Assembly: GCA_002433235.1 (NCBI GenBank)
Contig: DJHS01000047.1
Location: 1 to 64,000, forward strand
Origin: UBA6614 sp002433235
GTDB taxonomy: Bacteria; Verrucomicrobiota; Verrucomicrobiia; Limisphaerales; UBA1100
Length of the DNA stretch: 64,000 bases
Reading direction: 5' to 3'
The notes beneath the pieces are model-generated. The model was not told the DNA's origin. It saw only the letters and a list, made by a program, of their open reading frames with translations, and did not search any database. The translations under genes were made by a program, and so were the position numbers. Below are positions 25,799 to 33,386 of the stretch, piece after piece. Numbering within the stretch: the stretch's first letter is position 1; the number at the start of each line of letters is the position of its first letter.

Positions 25799-26723
25799 TG
25801 TTGATGCCCTTGAGGGCATTTTCCAAACTTCCCAAGCCGTCGCCACTGGATTCTGGGTTTAGCAGTTTCTTGAGGTATGCAATTCCATCGGGGATTCTCT
25901 GAACCGTGCCCGGCAGCGTGGCACCGCAGGCGTTGGGGTGGCCTCCGCCTTGCAGCTGCTTGGCAACCGGAAGTGCCTCACCGTTTCTGCTGCGAAGGCT
26001 GATGTTCACCGTGCGGAACCGCGTGCTCATGGTAGCCAGGATAGGGTAGGGGACGGCGTTGTCGTCCAGCAGTTCGTGGACGATGGTGTTGCTATCGCCC
26101 ACGGGCACATCCACCAAGCCTACGTTGTCGGAAATGCGCTCCACGTTTGCTTTGGCATGAGCAAAACCAAGTGGATTCTCCACTTCGCGGCGAGTGGCAA
26201 CTACCTTCAGAAGCGGATGATCCACCAGGGATTCCAAGTCGTTTCCCACCAGTGTGTGGAGGTTCCAGAAAAAATATTGTTTAACAAGGCTTCCGTAATC
26301 AATCGCGGTCACGAATTCAGGGTCACCGGTCAGGAACAGGTCGCCGACATTTGTGAGATGGACCAGTCGGTCGAGCGCTTCATTGCCAAGGTTATGTTCC
26401 TTGCAGAGTTCATAGCAAAGTAGCGAGGCTGACTTGGTGGTGTCATGAACCAGTCGGCAGTGCTGGGGTGTCACATCAGTCGCGTGATGGTCCACGATCA
26501 ACCAATTTTCGCGGTCCATGCGCGCGGCAAAATTCAAGTCACAGACCCAGGCGCATTGTTCCCGTAACGGGCGCCTTTCCCAATTGTTGTAATTCCACGC
26601 CTGCAGCGGCACCTCCCTGTCAAACAGCGCCTTCGCCAAGCGCTGCAGAAGGTGTCCTGAGACAAATCCGTCTAGGTCGCTCTCATGCGTGATCACTACC
26701 TCCGGTTGGGGCAAGTTATTCAT
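25791..26723 (-). CDS. DHH-family phosphoesterase
   Basis: 310 residues with ITHESDLDGFVSG (DHH motif I region), VIDHHATD-type signature WLIVDHHATDVTP, and the DHHA1 C-terminal glycine motif QGGGHPNACGA. These proteins are Mn-dependent phosphoesterases acting on oligonucleotides, cyclic dinucleotide products or polyphosphate. The short form without RecJ extensions or membrane domains fits the nanoRNase/exopolyphosphatase-like group. The substrate is inferred only. It overlaps rdgB tail to tail. Confidence 0.85.
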   Translation of the reverse strand: MNNLPQPEVVITHESDLDGFVSGHLLQRLAKALFDREVPLQAWNYNNWERRPLREQCAWVCDLNFAARMDRENWLIVDHHATDVTPQHCRLVHDTTKSASLLCYELCKEHNLGNEALDRLVHLTNVGDLFLTGDPEFVTAIDYGSLVKQYFFWNLHTLVGNDLESLVDHPLLKVVATRREVENPLGFAHAKANVERISDNVGLVDVPVGDSNTIVHELLDDNAVPYPILATMSTRFRTVNISLRSRNGEALPVAKQLQGGGHPNACGATLPGTVQRIPDGIAYLKKLLNPESSGDGLGSLENALKGINIR

Positions 26724-26814
26724 GGGCGGAAACTAGCCGGACAACGACTCGTCGCCAAGCGTTTCCCGCTTTTTCCTTTTCGTGTTAAGGACGATCACGC
26801 ACCATCCCCAGCTC

Positions 26815-27621
26815 ATGAGCCTGTTTGACCTGACTGATGAAGTGGCTGTGGTGATCGGTGCCACCGGCGCCCTCGGCGGCGCCTGTGCGGTGGCGATGGC
26901 CGAGGCCGGTGCCAAAATGGCCGTGGTGGGCCGCAGCGCCGAACGCGGCGAGGCGCGCGTAAGCGAAATCACCGAGGCCGGCGGTACAGCGCAATTTTTC
27001 AGCTGCGACGCGATGGGTCCGGACAGCCTCAAGGCCTGCCACGAGGCGGTTACCGAGGCTCTCGGCGCACCGACGGTTTTGTTGAATGCCGCCGGCGGCA
27101 ATCATCCCGATGCCACCGTCACGCCCGAGATGCCGTTTGAAAACATCCCCCTGCCCGCATGGGCAAAGGTGTTTGACCTCAATCTCGTAGGCGGACTGCT
27201 CTTGCCCTGCCAGGAATTCGGCCCGGCCATGTGCGAGCGCGGCAAGGGCAGCATCATCAACATTGCCAGCCTCACCTCGCACCTGCCGCTCTCCAAGGTG
27301 ATTGCCTATTCCGCCTCCAAGGCCGCCGTACTGAGTGCCACCCGTTTCCTCGCGCGCGAATGGGCCATGAAAGGCGTGCGCGTAAACAGTATCACGCCCG
27401 GCTTTTTTCCGGCCGAACAAAACAAGAAACTGCTCTTCAACGAGGACGGCACGCCGAGCGATCGGGCCAAGGCAATCTTTGGTCACACGCCAATGGACCG
27501 TTTTGGTGACCCCAAGGAACTTGCCGGCGCCGCGGTGTATCTCGCCAGTGAAAAGGCCGCCAGCTTCGTGACCGGCTCGGACATTGTGGTGGACGGCGGG
27601 TTTTTAGCGCAGACGATTTAA
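26815..27621 (+). CDS. SDR oxidoreductase, D-mannonate oxidoreductase/fructuronate reductase type
   Basis: 268 residues with the SDR cofactor motif VIGATGALGGA, LLNAAGGNHPDATVTPE, and the catalytic YSASKAA. The stretch PGFFPAEQNKKLLFNEDG and DRAKAIFGHTPMDRFG closely resembles Bacillus UxuB/YjmF-type mannonate oxidoreductases, which interconvert D-fructuronate and D-mannonate with NAD(H). ATG 26815 gives the normal MSLFDLTDEVA start. It is the first gene of the C-rich block and is followed 1 base later by one arm of a perfect inverted repeat. Confidence 0.85.
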   Translation: MSLFDLTDEVAVVIGATGALGGACAVAMAEAGAKMAVVGRSAERGEARVSEITEAGGTAQFFSCDAMGPDSLKACHEAVTEALGAPTVLLNAAGGNHPDATVTPEMPFENIPLPAWAKVFDLNLVGGLLLPCQEFGPAMCERGKGSIINIASLTSHLPLSKVIAYSASKAAVLSATRFLAREWAMKGVRVNSITPGFFPAEQNKKLLFNEDGTPSDRAKAIFGHTPMDRFGDPKELAGAAVYLASEKAASFVTGSDIVVDGGFLAQTI

Positions 27622-27622
27622 T

Positions 27623-27648
27623 GTGCTGCCGGCATCTTGCCGGCAGGC
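27623..27648. repeat. Left arm of 26-bp perfect inverted repeat
   Basis: Begins 2 bases after the last base of the SDR stop codon. It contains two copies of TGCCGGCA, itself palindromic, around TCT. It is exactly complementary to 27742-27767. Confidence 0.9.
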
Positions 27649-27741
27649 CAATCGCGCACAATAATCAATTCATGAAAACCCAGAAATCCAAATTGAATCC
27701 CAAGCCTCCCCTCCGCGCACTTTTGTAAGCAGGCATTGCCT

Positions 27742-27767
27742 GCCTGCCGGCAAGATGCCGGCAGCAC
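27742..27767. repeat. Right arm of 26-bp perfect inverted repeat
   Basis: Ends 7 bases before the ATG of the LarA-like gene. Together with 27623-27648 it would fold the 93-base spacer into a long stem-loop between the two genes. The form resembles paired REP elements. Confidence 0.9.
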
Positions 27768-27774
27768 TTTAGCG

Positions 27775-29067
27775 ATGAACACAATCTCCCAAACCGCACC
27801 CGCTGGCACGCCACTGACCGGCGACCAAGTCAACAGCTTCGTGGCCGAGGCGTTGCCGACGGCGGATTATTCCAGCAAAAAGGTTCTGCTCATTGTTCCG
27901 GACCACACGCGCACGGCGCCCGTGGGCCAGCTGTTCAAAGCCATCCATGCGCAGATCGCCGGCAGCACGGCCAAGCTGGATGTGATGATCGCCCTCGGCA
28001 CGCACCACGCCATGAGCGAGGAGGCAATTTGCGAGCGGCTGGAGATCACGCTCGACGAACGCCGCAGGCAGTATGCCGATGTCGCCTTTCATAACCATGA
28101 ATGGGACAACCCCGATATGCTGCGCAACATCGGCACCATTCCTGCCTCGACGATTGGCGAATTGTCCGGTGGCCGGTTTGAGATGGATGTGCCGGTGGAA
28201 ATCAATCACACGATCTACGACTACGATCAGGCGATGATCCTTGGGCCGGTGTTCCCGCATGAGGTGGTCGGTTTTTCCGGCGGCAACAAATACCTTTTCC
28301 CCGGCATCAGCGGCCCCGAGGTGCTGAACTTTTTCCATTGGCTCGGCGCGGTGGTCACCAACCCGATGATCATCGGCAGCAAATGGACCCCCGTGCGCAA
28401 GGTCGTCGATCACGCCGCCGCGATGGTGGATATTGAGAAAACCTGCTTCAGCATGGTGGTGCGTCCGGATAAAACCCTCGCCGGACTGTTCTTCGGCACG
28501 CCGGAAGGCGCCTGGGATGCCGCCAGCGATTTGTCGGCGACCGAACACATCACGTACAAGGAGCGGCCCTTCAACAAAATCGTTTCGTGCGCACCGAAGA
28601 TGTACGATGACCTTTGGGTTGGCGGCAAATGCATGTACAAGCTCGAGCCCGTGCTGGCCGATGGCGGTGAGCTAATCATTTATGCGCCGCACATCACCGA
28701 GGTTAGTTTTTCGCACGGCGATATCATCAAGCAGATCGGCTACCACTGCTCGGCTTATCTGCTCCATCACTGGGATCGCTTTAAGGATTTCCCCTGGGGA
28801 TTGCTCGCACACAGCGGCCACGTGAAGGGCATCGGCACGGTGGACGCCAACGGCAACGAGCAACCGCGCGCCACCGTCACCCTCGCCACCGGCATCCCGG
28901 AGGAGGTTTGCCGGCAAATCAATCTCGGCTACGTCGATTATCGCACGATCGACATTGAAGACTACGCTGATCGCGAGGACGAAGGCGTGTATCTTGAGCG
29001 CAAAGCCGGCGAGCGGCTCTATCACCTGCGCCAACGCCCCGACTGGGCCGGCGGCACGGACGATTGA
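27775..29067 (+). CDS. LarA-like (DUF2088) racemase-family protein
   Basis: 430 residues resembling nickel-pincer lactate racemase. It has VPDHTRTAPVGQLF (residues 42-55, the DHTR site), IALGTHHAMSEEAI, HNHEWDNPDML and FSGGNKYLFPGISGPE, where the conserved lysine of the cofactor site is expected. The family interconverts alpha-hydroxy acids. No larB, larC or larE maturation gene lies in the window. With an SDR upstream and a Gfo/Idh gene downstream, a sugar-acid or hydroxy-acid substrate is inferred. ATG 27775 was chosen because codons upstream lie in the inverted repeat. Confidence 0.8.
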   Translation: MNTISQTAPAGTPLTGDQVNSFVAEALPTADYSSKKVLLIVPDHTRTAPVGQLFKAIHAQIAGSTAKLDVMIALGTHHAMSEEAICERLEITLDERRRQYADVAFHNHEWDNPDMLRNIGTIPASTIGELSGGRFEMDVPVEINHTIYDYDQAMILGPVFPHEVVGFSGGNKYLFPGISGPEVLNFFHWLGAVVTNPMIIGSKWTPVRKVVDHAAAMVDIEKTCFSMVVRPDKTLAGLFFGTPEGAWDAASDLSATEHITYKERPFNKIVSCAPKMYDDLWVGGKCMYKLEPVLADGGELIIYAPHITEVSFSHGDIIKQIGYHCSAYLLHHWDRFKDFPWGLLAHSGHVKGIGTVDANGNEQPRATVTLATGIPEEVCRQINLGYVDYRTIDIEDYADREDEGVYLERKAGERLYHLRQRPDWAGGTDD

Positions 29068-29098
29068 CAGTCGACGGACTGCTCGGCATCGTGGGCGC

Positions 29099-29932
29099 AT
29101 GCCTTCGGTTTCCGCCGATCAAATTGCGTCCTTTGAAGAGGACGGTTATCTCATCATCCCCGGCCTGTTTGATGCCGAAGAGGCGGGCATCCTTCGCGCC
29201 GCCGCACAGGCCGATCAATCCTTCCAGGATCACGCCTACGATTTGGAGGACGGCGAAGGCGGCAAGGCGCAGCTGGTGCTATGGAATTCCGCCGGCGAAG
29301 ATCTCTGGGGCGCCATCGCCCGCAGCGAACGCGTCGTCAACGCCATGGAAGCCCTTCTCGGCGATGAGGTGTATCATTACCACAGCAAGATGAGCATCAA
29401 GCAGCCGCGCACCGGCGGCGCGTGGAGCTGGCATCAGGATTACGGTTACTGGTACCAAAACGGCTGCCTCTGGCCAGACATGGGCTCCGCTTTTATTGCG
29501 GTCGATCCCAACACCCGCGCCAACGGCTGCCTGCAGGTGCTCAAGGGCTCCCACAAAATGGGCCGCATCGAGCACGGTCGTTACGGCGACCAGACCGGCG
29601 CCGATCCCGAGCGCACCGATGAAGCCGTGAAAGTGATGGAGCTCGTTTACGTGGAGCTGAACCCCGGCGACACGCTCTTCTTCCACAGCAACCTCCTCCA
29701 TCGCTCCGATCAAAACACCTCGCCTGATCCGCGCTGGTCACTCATTTGCTGCTACAACACCAAGCACAACGATCCCTACAAGGATTCCCATCACCCGCGC
29801 TACGCCCCGCTCGAGAAACTGCCCGACACCGCCATCAAGGAAATGGGCGCGAAGCTGTTCGAGAGTAAAACCGATTTCTGGGATCCTGCCGCGGACGCCA
29901 CGACCGGCGCCGGCGAAAAAGCCTCCACATGA
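29099..29932 (+). CDS. Phytanoyl-CoA dioxygenase (PhyH) family protein
   Basis: 277 residues of the Fe(II)/2-oxoglutarate-dependent PhyH family. The iron ligands are HxD in WSWHQDYGYW and the distal His in FFHSNLLHRSDQN, with the 2OG-binding Arg expected in DPRWSLI. The N-terminus SADQIASFEEDGYLIIPGL is typical. Hydroxylation of an organic acid or sugar-like substrate in the cytoplasm is likely but unspecified. The stop overlaps the next ATG (ATGA at 29929-29932), indicating translational coupling with the dehydrogenase. Confidence 0.85.
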   Translation: MPSVSADQIASFEEDGYLIIPGLFDAEEAGILRAAAQADQSFQDHAYDLEDGEGGKAQLVLWNSAGEDLWGAIARSERVVNAMEALLGDEVYHYHSKMSIKQPRTGGAWSWHQDYGYWYQNGCLWPDMGSAFIAVDPNTRANGCLQVLKGSHKMGRIEHGRYGDQTGADPERTDEAVKVMELVYVELNPGDTLFFHSNLLHRSDQNTSPDPRWSLICCYNTKHNDPYKDSHHPRYAPLEKLPDTAIKEMGAKLFESKTDFWDPAADATTGAGEKAST

Positions 29933-31017
29933 ACCTCAACATTCATTCCGAACTCCCCGAGCGCAAAGACTGGCGCATCGGCTGCGTCGGCAGCGGCTTC
30001 ATCATGAGCGACTGCCATTTGGTCGCCTACGGCAAGGCCGGCTTCAACCCCGTCGCCATCGCCAGCCGCACGCAGGTCAACGCCGCCGCCTGCGCTGAGG
30101 CGCACAACATCGGCAAAGTGCATAGCACCATCGACCAGTTGCTTGATGACGAATCCATCGAGGTGCTGGATCTCGCCGTGCCGCCGGACAACCAACTCGA
30201 GATCATCAAGGCCGCCTGTGCGCGCGGCACGGCCAAAGGCATTCTGGCGCAGAAACCGCTGGGTGCGAATTACGCGGAGGCCGTTGAGGCGGTCGAAGCC
30301 TGCGAAGCCGCCGGCATTGTCTTGGCCGTGAACCAAAACATGCGCTACGACCAATCCGTGCGCGCCGGCAAAACGTTGCTCGAAAACGGCACCATCGGCG
30401 ATCCCGTGCTCGCCACCATCGACATGCGCGGCATCCCCCACTGGATGCCGTGGCAGGAGCGCCAGGGCTGGGTCACCCTGCGCATCATGTCCATCCATCA
30501 CATGGATACTTTCCGCTACTGGCTCGGCGATCCCGAGCGAATCTACTGCACCACCCGCCCCGATCCGCGCACCACCTTTCCCCACACCGACGGCATCGCC
30601 AGTTACATTCTCGAATATGAAAATGGCCTGCGCGCTATCGCCATTGACGACACTTGGACCGGCCCCGCGCGCGAAGGCGCCCCGGCCGACATCGGCATCG
30701 AATGGCGTATCGAGGGCATGGATGGTCTTGCCATCGGCGACATCGGCTGGTGTCAGGATCCGTACACCACACCGTCCACCATCCGCTACGCCACCAAGGG
30801 CGATGAAGATTTCACTGCGCCGACGTGGCAAGAAAGCTGGTTCCCCGACGCCTTCATTGGCACCATGGCGCAGCTGCTCATCGGGCTGGAGACCGGCAAC
30901 CCACCGGCCATCGACGGTCGGGATAATTTAAACACCATGGCTCTGGTGGAAGCGGCTTATATTAGCGCCGAGCAACACCGGGCGGTGAGCTTGGCTGAAG
31001 TAAAAAGTGAAAAGTAG
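29929..31017 (+). CDS. Gfo/Idh/MocA-family oxidoreductase
   Basis: 362 residues with a Rossmann start IGCVGSGFIMSDCHL, the VLDLAVPPDNQLEII strand and the AQKPLG motif (usually EKP), followed by the alpha/beta C-terminal domain. NAD(P)-dependent oxidation of a sugar or polyol is expected. The last residues VKSEK and the TAG stop are encoded by A/G-rich sequence belonging to the left arm of the four-helix-bundle element, so the natural C-terminus may have been altered by insertion. It is translationally coupled to the PhyH gene. Confidence 0.9.
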   Translation: MNLNIHSELPERKDWRIGCVGSGFIMSDCHLVAYGKAGFNPVAIASRTQVNAAACAEAHNIGKVHSTIDQLLDDESIEVLDLAVPPDNQLEIIKAACARGTAKGILAQKPLGANYAEAVEAVEACEAAGIVLAVNQNMRYDQSVRAGKTLLENGTIGDPVLATIDMRGIPHWMPWQERQGWVTLRIMSIHHMDTFRYWLGDPERIYCTTRPDPRTTFPHTDGIASYILEYENGLRAIAIDDTWTGPAREGAPADIGIEWRIEGMDGLAIGDIGWCQDPYTTPSTIRYATKGDEDFTAPTWQESWFPDAFIGTMAQLLIGLETGNPPAIDGRDNLNTMALVEAAYISAEQHRAVSLAEVKSEK

Positions 31018-31040
31018 AAAGTAAAAGCCACAAGTCAAAA
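31016..31040. repeat. Left arm of four-helix-bundle element
   Basis: Bases 31016-31032 (17 nt) are exactly complementary to 31467-31483, and 31033-31040 to 31452-31459. The arm overlaps the last two bases of the dehydrogenase stop codon. The arms enclose only the 31057-31443 gene. Confidence 0.9.
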
Positions 31041-31056
31041 TTCAAATTTTTGAGAT

Positions 31057-31443
31057 ATGGTTACTGATAGTGAAGGCACAAGCACGCAAGCGGCATCGGA
31101 TATTAAGCGGCGGGCTTATCAGTTTTCGGTGGATATTTTGAAAATGGCAAATGCGCTGCCGGAGAAAAAGCTGCAATCGATTCTAATTAACCAACTCGTG
31201 CGTTCGGCCACGTCCATCGGTGCAAACATCATCGAGGCGAAAGCCGCCAGCTCGAAACGCGATTTCAGGCGCTTTTACGACATTGCCCTCAAGTCCGCCA
31301 ACGAAACCAAATACTGGCTTTGCCTCCTCCGCGACGGAATGAACATCCCATCCACCACCATCGCCCCGCTCCTGCAAGAGGCCAAAGAAATCTCGAACAT
31401 CCTCGGCGCCAGTCTCATCACCCTCCGCAAAAAACGCGATTGA
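31057..31443 (+). CDS. Four-helix-bundle protein of the 23S rRNA intervening-sequence type
   Basis: 128 residues, entirely helical. Recognisable segments are RRAYQFSVDILKMANALP, INQLVRSATSIGANIIEAKA, SSKRDFRRFYDIALKSANE and TKYWLCLLRDGM, the consensus of the TIGR02436 family. Members were first found in intervening sequences of 23S rRNA genes; a related fold is the Avd protein of diversity-generating retroelements. Here the gene lies between two metabolic genes and is framed by complementary arms. No reverse transcriptase or template repeat is nearby. Molecular function of the family is not established. Confidence 0.9.
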   Translation: MVTDSEGTSTQAASDIKRRAYQFSVDILKMANALPEKKLQSILINQLVRSATSIGANIIEAKAASSKRDFRRFYDIALKSANETKYWLCLLRDGMNIPSTTIAPLLQEAKEISNILGASLITLRKKRD

Positions 31444-31451
31444 CCGATCAC

Positions 31452-31483
31452 TTTTGACTTTTAACCTGTGGCTTTTACTTTCT
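31452..31483. repeat. Right arm of four-helix-bundle element
   Basis: Contains the complements of the left arm: 31452-31459 pairs with 31033-31040 and 31467-31483 with 31016-31032, leaving a 7-base bulge. More TTTTAACC/CTTTT sequence continues to 31505, complementary in style to the A/G-rich sequence upstream of 31016. Confidence 0.9.
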
Positions 31484-31509
31484 CCTTTTAACCTTTTACT
31501 TTTCAAAAC

Positions 31510-32334
31510 ATGAAACTCGGAATGATTAACTCCGCCTGGGAACAGCACGGCATCGGGCTGGTCGACGGGCTGCACAAGACCAAGGAACTCGGCTTTGATT
31601 GCGTGGATATTTTCCAGGATCCACTTGATGACAACGCCGATGACCGCATCGCCACCATCAAACAAACCTGCGACGAACTGCAGCTGCCCATCATCAGCGT
31701 AGTCGGCGTGAGCGTGGGCCTCGTGGATTTCAACCCGTCCGTACAACAATTCCACGTCGAGCGGTGCAAACGTTACCTCGACATGGCTGCCACGCTCGGA
31801 GCGAAGAATTACCTCCTCGTGATCGGCGAATACATTTGGCAAAAGGAAGTCATCCCGCCGGAAGAACAATGGCGCTTCGCCGTGGAGAACGTGCAGGTGC
31901 TGGGCGATTACGCCGCCGAGCGCGACCTCGAGATCGTCATCGAGCTGGAGCCCTTCCACATGTCGCTCGTCAACACCATCGCCGAGATGGACCGTTACCT
32001 GACCGATGTTGACCGCCCCGCCGTGAAGGCGAATATCGACATCAGCCACATGCTCCTCAGCGACAGCCCGCCCGAAAGCCTCGCCGCCCTCAAGGGCCGC
32101 GCCGGGCACGTGCACATTTCCGATTGCGACGGCAAAGTGCACGGAGACCTGCCTCCCGGCCACGGCGTGGTGCCTTTCCAACCGTACCTGCAGGCGATCA
32201 AGGATCTCGACTTCGACGGCGCCATCAGCCTCGAGCTGGAATATGCGCCCGATCCGAGCAAGATTGTCGAGTGGGTCACCGAAGCCTACACCTCGACGGA
32301 CAAGTTAATGGCCGAAGTCAACCTGCGCGGCTAA
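31510..32334 (+). CDS. Sugar phosphate isomerase/epimerase-family TIM barrel
   Basis: 274 residues, no signal peptide, so cytoplasmic. The AP_endonuc_2 barrel is shown by MKLGMINSAWEQ, CVDIFQDPLDD, LEIVIELEPFHMS (Glu ligand), VKANIDISHMLLS (Asp/His ligands), GHVHISDCDGK and ISLELEYAPD. It belongs with the SDR, LarA-like and Gfo/Idh genes as a catabolic set. Its stop codon TAA shares a base with the next ATG (TAATG at 32332-32336), which indicates coupling to the DUF5069 gene. Confidence 0.85.
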   Translation: MKLGMINSAWEQHGIGLVDGLHKTKELGFDCVDIFQDPLDDNADDRIATIKQTCDELQLPIISVVGVSVGLVDFNPSVQQFHVERCKRYLDMAATLGAKNYLLVIGEYIWQKEVIPPEEQWRFAVENVQVLGDYAAERDLEIVIELEPFHMSLVNTIAEMDRYLTDVDRPAVKANIDISHMLLSDSPPESLAALKGRAGHVHISDCDGKVHGDLPPGHGVVPFQPYLQAIKDLDFDGAISLELEYAPDPSKIVEWVTEAYTSTDKLMAEVNLRG

Positions 32335-32864
32335 TGAGCACCGAACCCAACGAGTGGCAAACACAGTTTCGCGACCTTTTCTTTAAGGGCGTCGAACGCC
32401 ATGAAGCCGGCCGGCAATCGCCCGAAACAATGTTCGAAGGCGACGAACCCGCCTTTCTCGAATCCATCGGTTGCAGCACACAGGAGATGTTTGATTTCTG
32501 TGACGACTACGTGCGCTGGGGCGATGTCGTTTACGAGCACGTCGAGGAATTGCAGGCCGTGCGGCGCGACTATTTTCTCAACGACCTCCGGGGCCAACCC
32601 GCCGCGCGCCGAATGGAGATGGAGGAATTTCCCGCCAAGACCGATGAGATTGCCGGCGTCGCCTGGCTCCCGCGCCTGATCGTCAAGGCCCGTGCCAAGC
32701 TCGAGGGCGCCCTGCCCGCGGATTTAATGTACGGCTGAGGCGGCGACCGCCAGTTCTTCCGTGAGAAGAACGTCGACCCTGCCGAACTTCTGCGCGTCAC
32801 CCTCGTTGCCGGCGACGAAGATCAACTCATCGTGGATTACGTGGAAAGCTGCATTCACGGCTAA
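32334..32864 (+). CDS. DUF5069-family protein with in-frame TGA; candidate selenoprotein
   Basis: Read with ordinary stops the product ends at 32738 after 134 residues. The same frame continues past the TGA (32736-32738, codon 135) for 41 more codons to TAA at 32862-32864, giving 176 residues. The sequence across the stop is a coherent DUF5069 C-terminal region: LPRLIVKARAKLEG, then MYG-U-GGDRQFF, AELLRVTLVAG and QLIVDYVES. A 7-bp hairpin starts 15 nt after the TGA. A Cys is the residue expected at this place in relatives, so selenocysteine is the best reading. A truncated gene is the alternative. Function of DUF5069 is unknown. The extended stop overlaps the convergent ferredoxin gene. Confidence 0.7.
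32753..32771 (+). promoter_or_regulatory. SECIS-like hairpin downstream of in-frame TGA
   Basis: GTTCTTC (32753-32759) pairs perfectly with GAAGAAC (32765-32771) around the loop CGTGA. The loop begins 22 nt after the TGA and has G as its second base, which fits the bacterial SECIS consensus for distance and loop. A smaller GGCGG/CCGCC hairpin (32739-32751) lies between. Confidence 0.6.
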
Positions 32865-33235
32865 CCCAAGCGGCAATTCTCCGCGCCGGCAAACGCGTAC
32901 TCCTCCACCACGCGCCCGGCAATCAGGTGTTCCTGGATGATCCGCTCCAGCACCTCCGGGGTACAGGAATGGTACCAGGTACCCTCCGGATAAACCACGG
33001 CCACTGGCCCGCGCAGGCAAACCCGCAGGCAATTGGCCTTCGTGCGAAACACCTGCGGTTTGGCACCCACCAAACCCAGTTCCTTCAGTCGGTTCTTCAG
33101 ATAATCCCAAGACTCCAAGCCAGCCTCCTTGGCACAGCATTTGGCATCCGTCTGATCTGCACACAGGAAGATGTGGCGTTGGTATTTGTTCAATCCCAGA
33201 GTTTTTGTGCTTGTCTGAAGGTTTGGTTCGGACAT
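32861..33235 (-). CDS. Thioredoxin-like [2Fe-2S] ferredoxin
   Basis: 124 residues of the COG3411-type thioredoxin-like ferredoxin family. The four cluster cysteines are provided by HIFLCADQTDAKCCAKE and by ANCLRVCLRGPVAVVYPEG, the second being the classic GxNCxGxCxxGP-like loop. YHSCTPEVLERIIQEHL closes the fold. It probably carries electrons in the cytoplasm; the partner is unknown. Its stop overlaps that of the extended DUF5069 gene by 3 bases. Confidence 0.9.
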   Translation of the reverse strand: MSEPNLQTSTKTLGLNKYQRHIFLCADQTDAKCCAKEAGLESWDYLKNRLKELGLVGAKPQVFRTKANCLRVCLRGPVAVVYPEGTWYHSCTPEVLERIIQEHLIAGRVVEEYAFAGAENCRLG

Positions 33236-33386
33236 GCGAGAAGTTCACCTGATTGACTGTTTGAGGTCAATCGCCTTGAGTCTGAAAGTTTGTATTGCAC
33301 GGATACGGGAGCAAGGTGTGAGGCCAGCACTGTTTGAATTGCATACTATGACTGGACGAGGTGATGGCGGATGTTATCATCACCGG

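Noticed and set aside
27672..27728. 18-codon frame between the arms of the 26-bp inverted repeat
   Set aside because: It is too short to judge, has no ribosome-binding site and no hydrophobic or other leader-peptide character.
31000..31510. Diversity-generating retroelement
   Set aside because: The four-helix-bundle protein resembles Avd, but there is no reverse transcriptase, template repeat or variable repeat nearby. The complementary arms fit an intervening-sequence element better.
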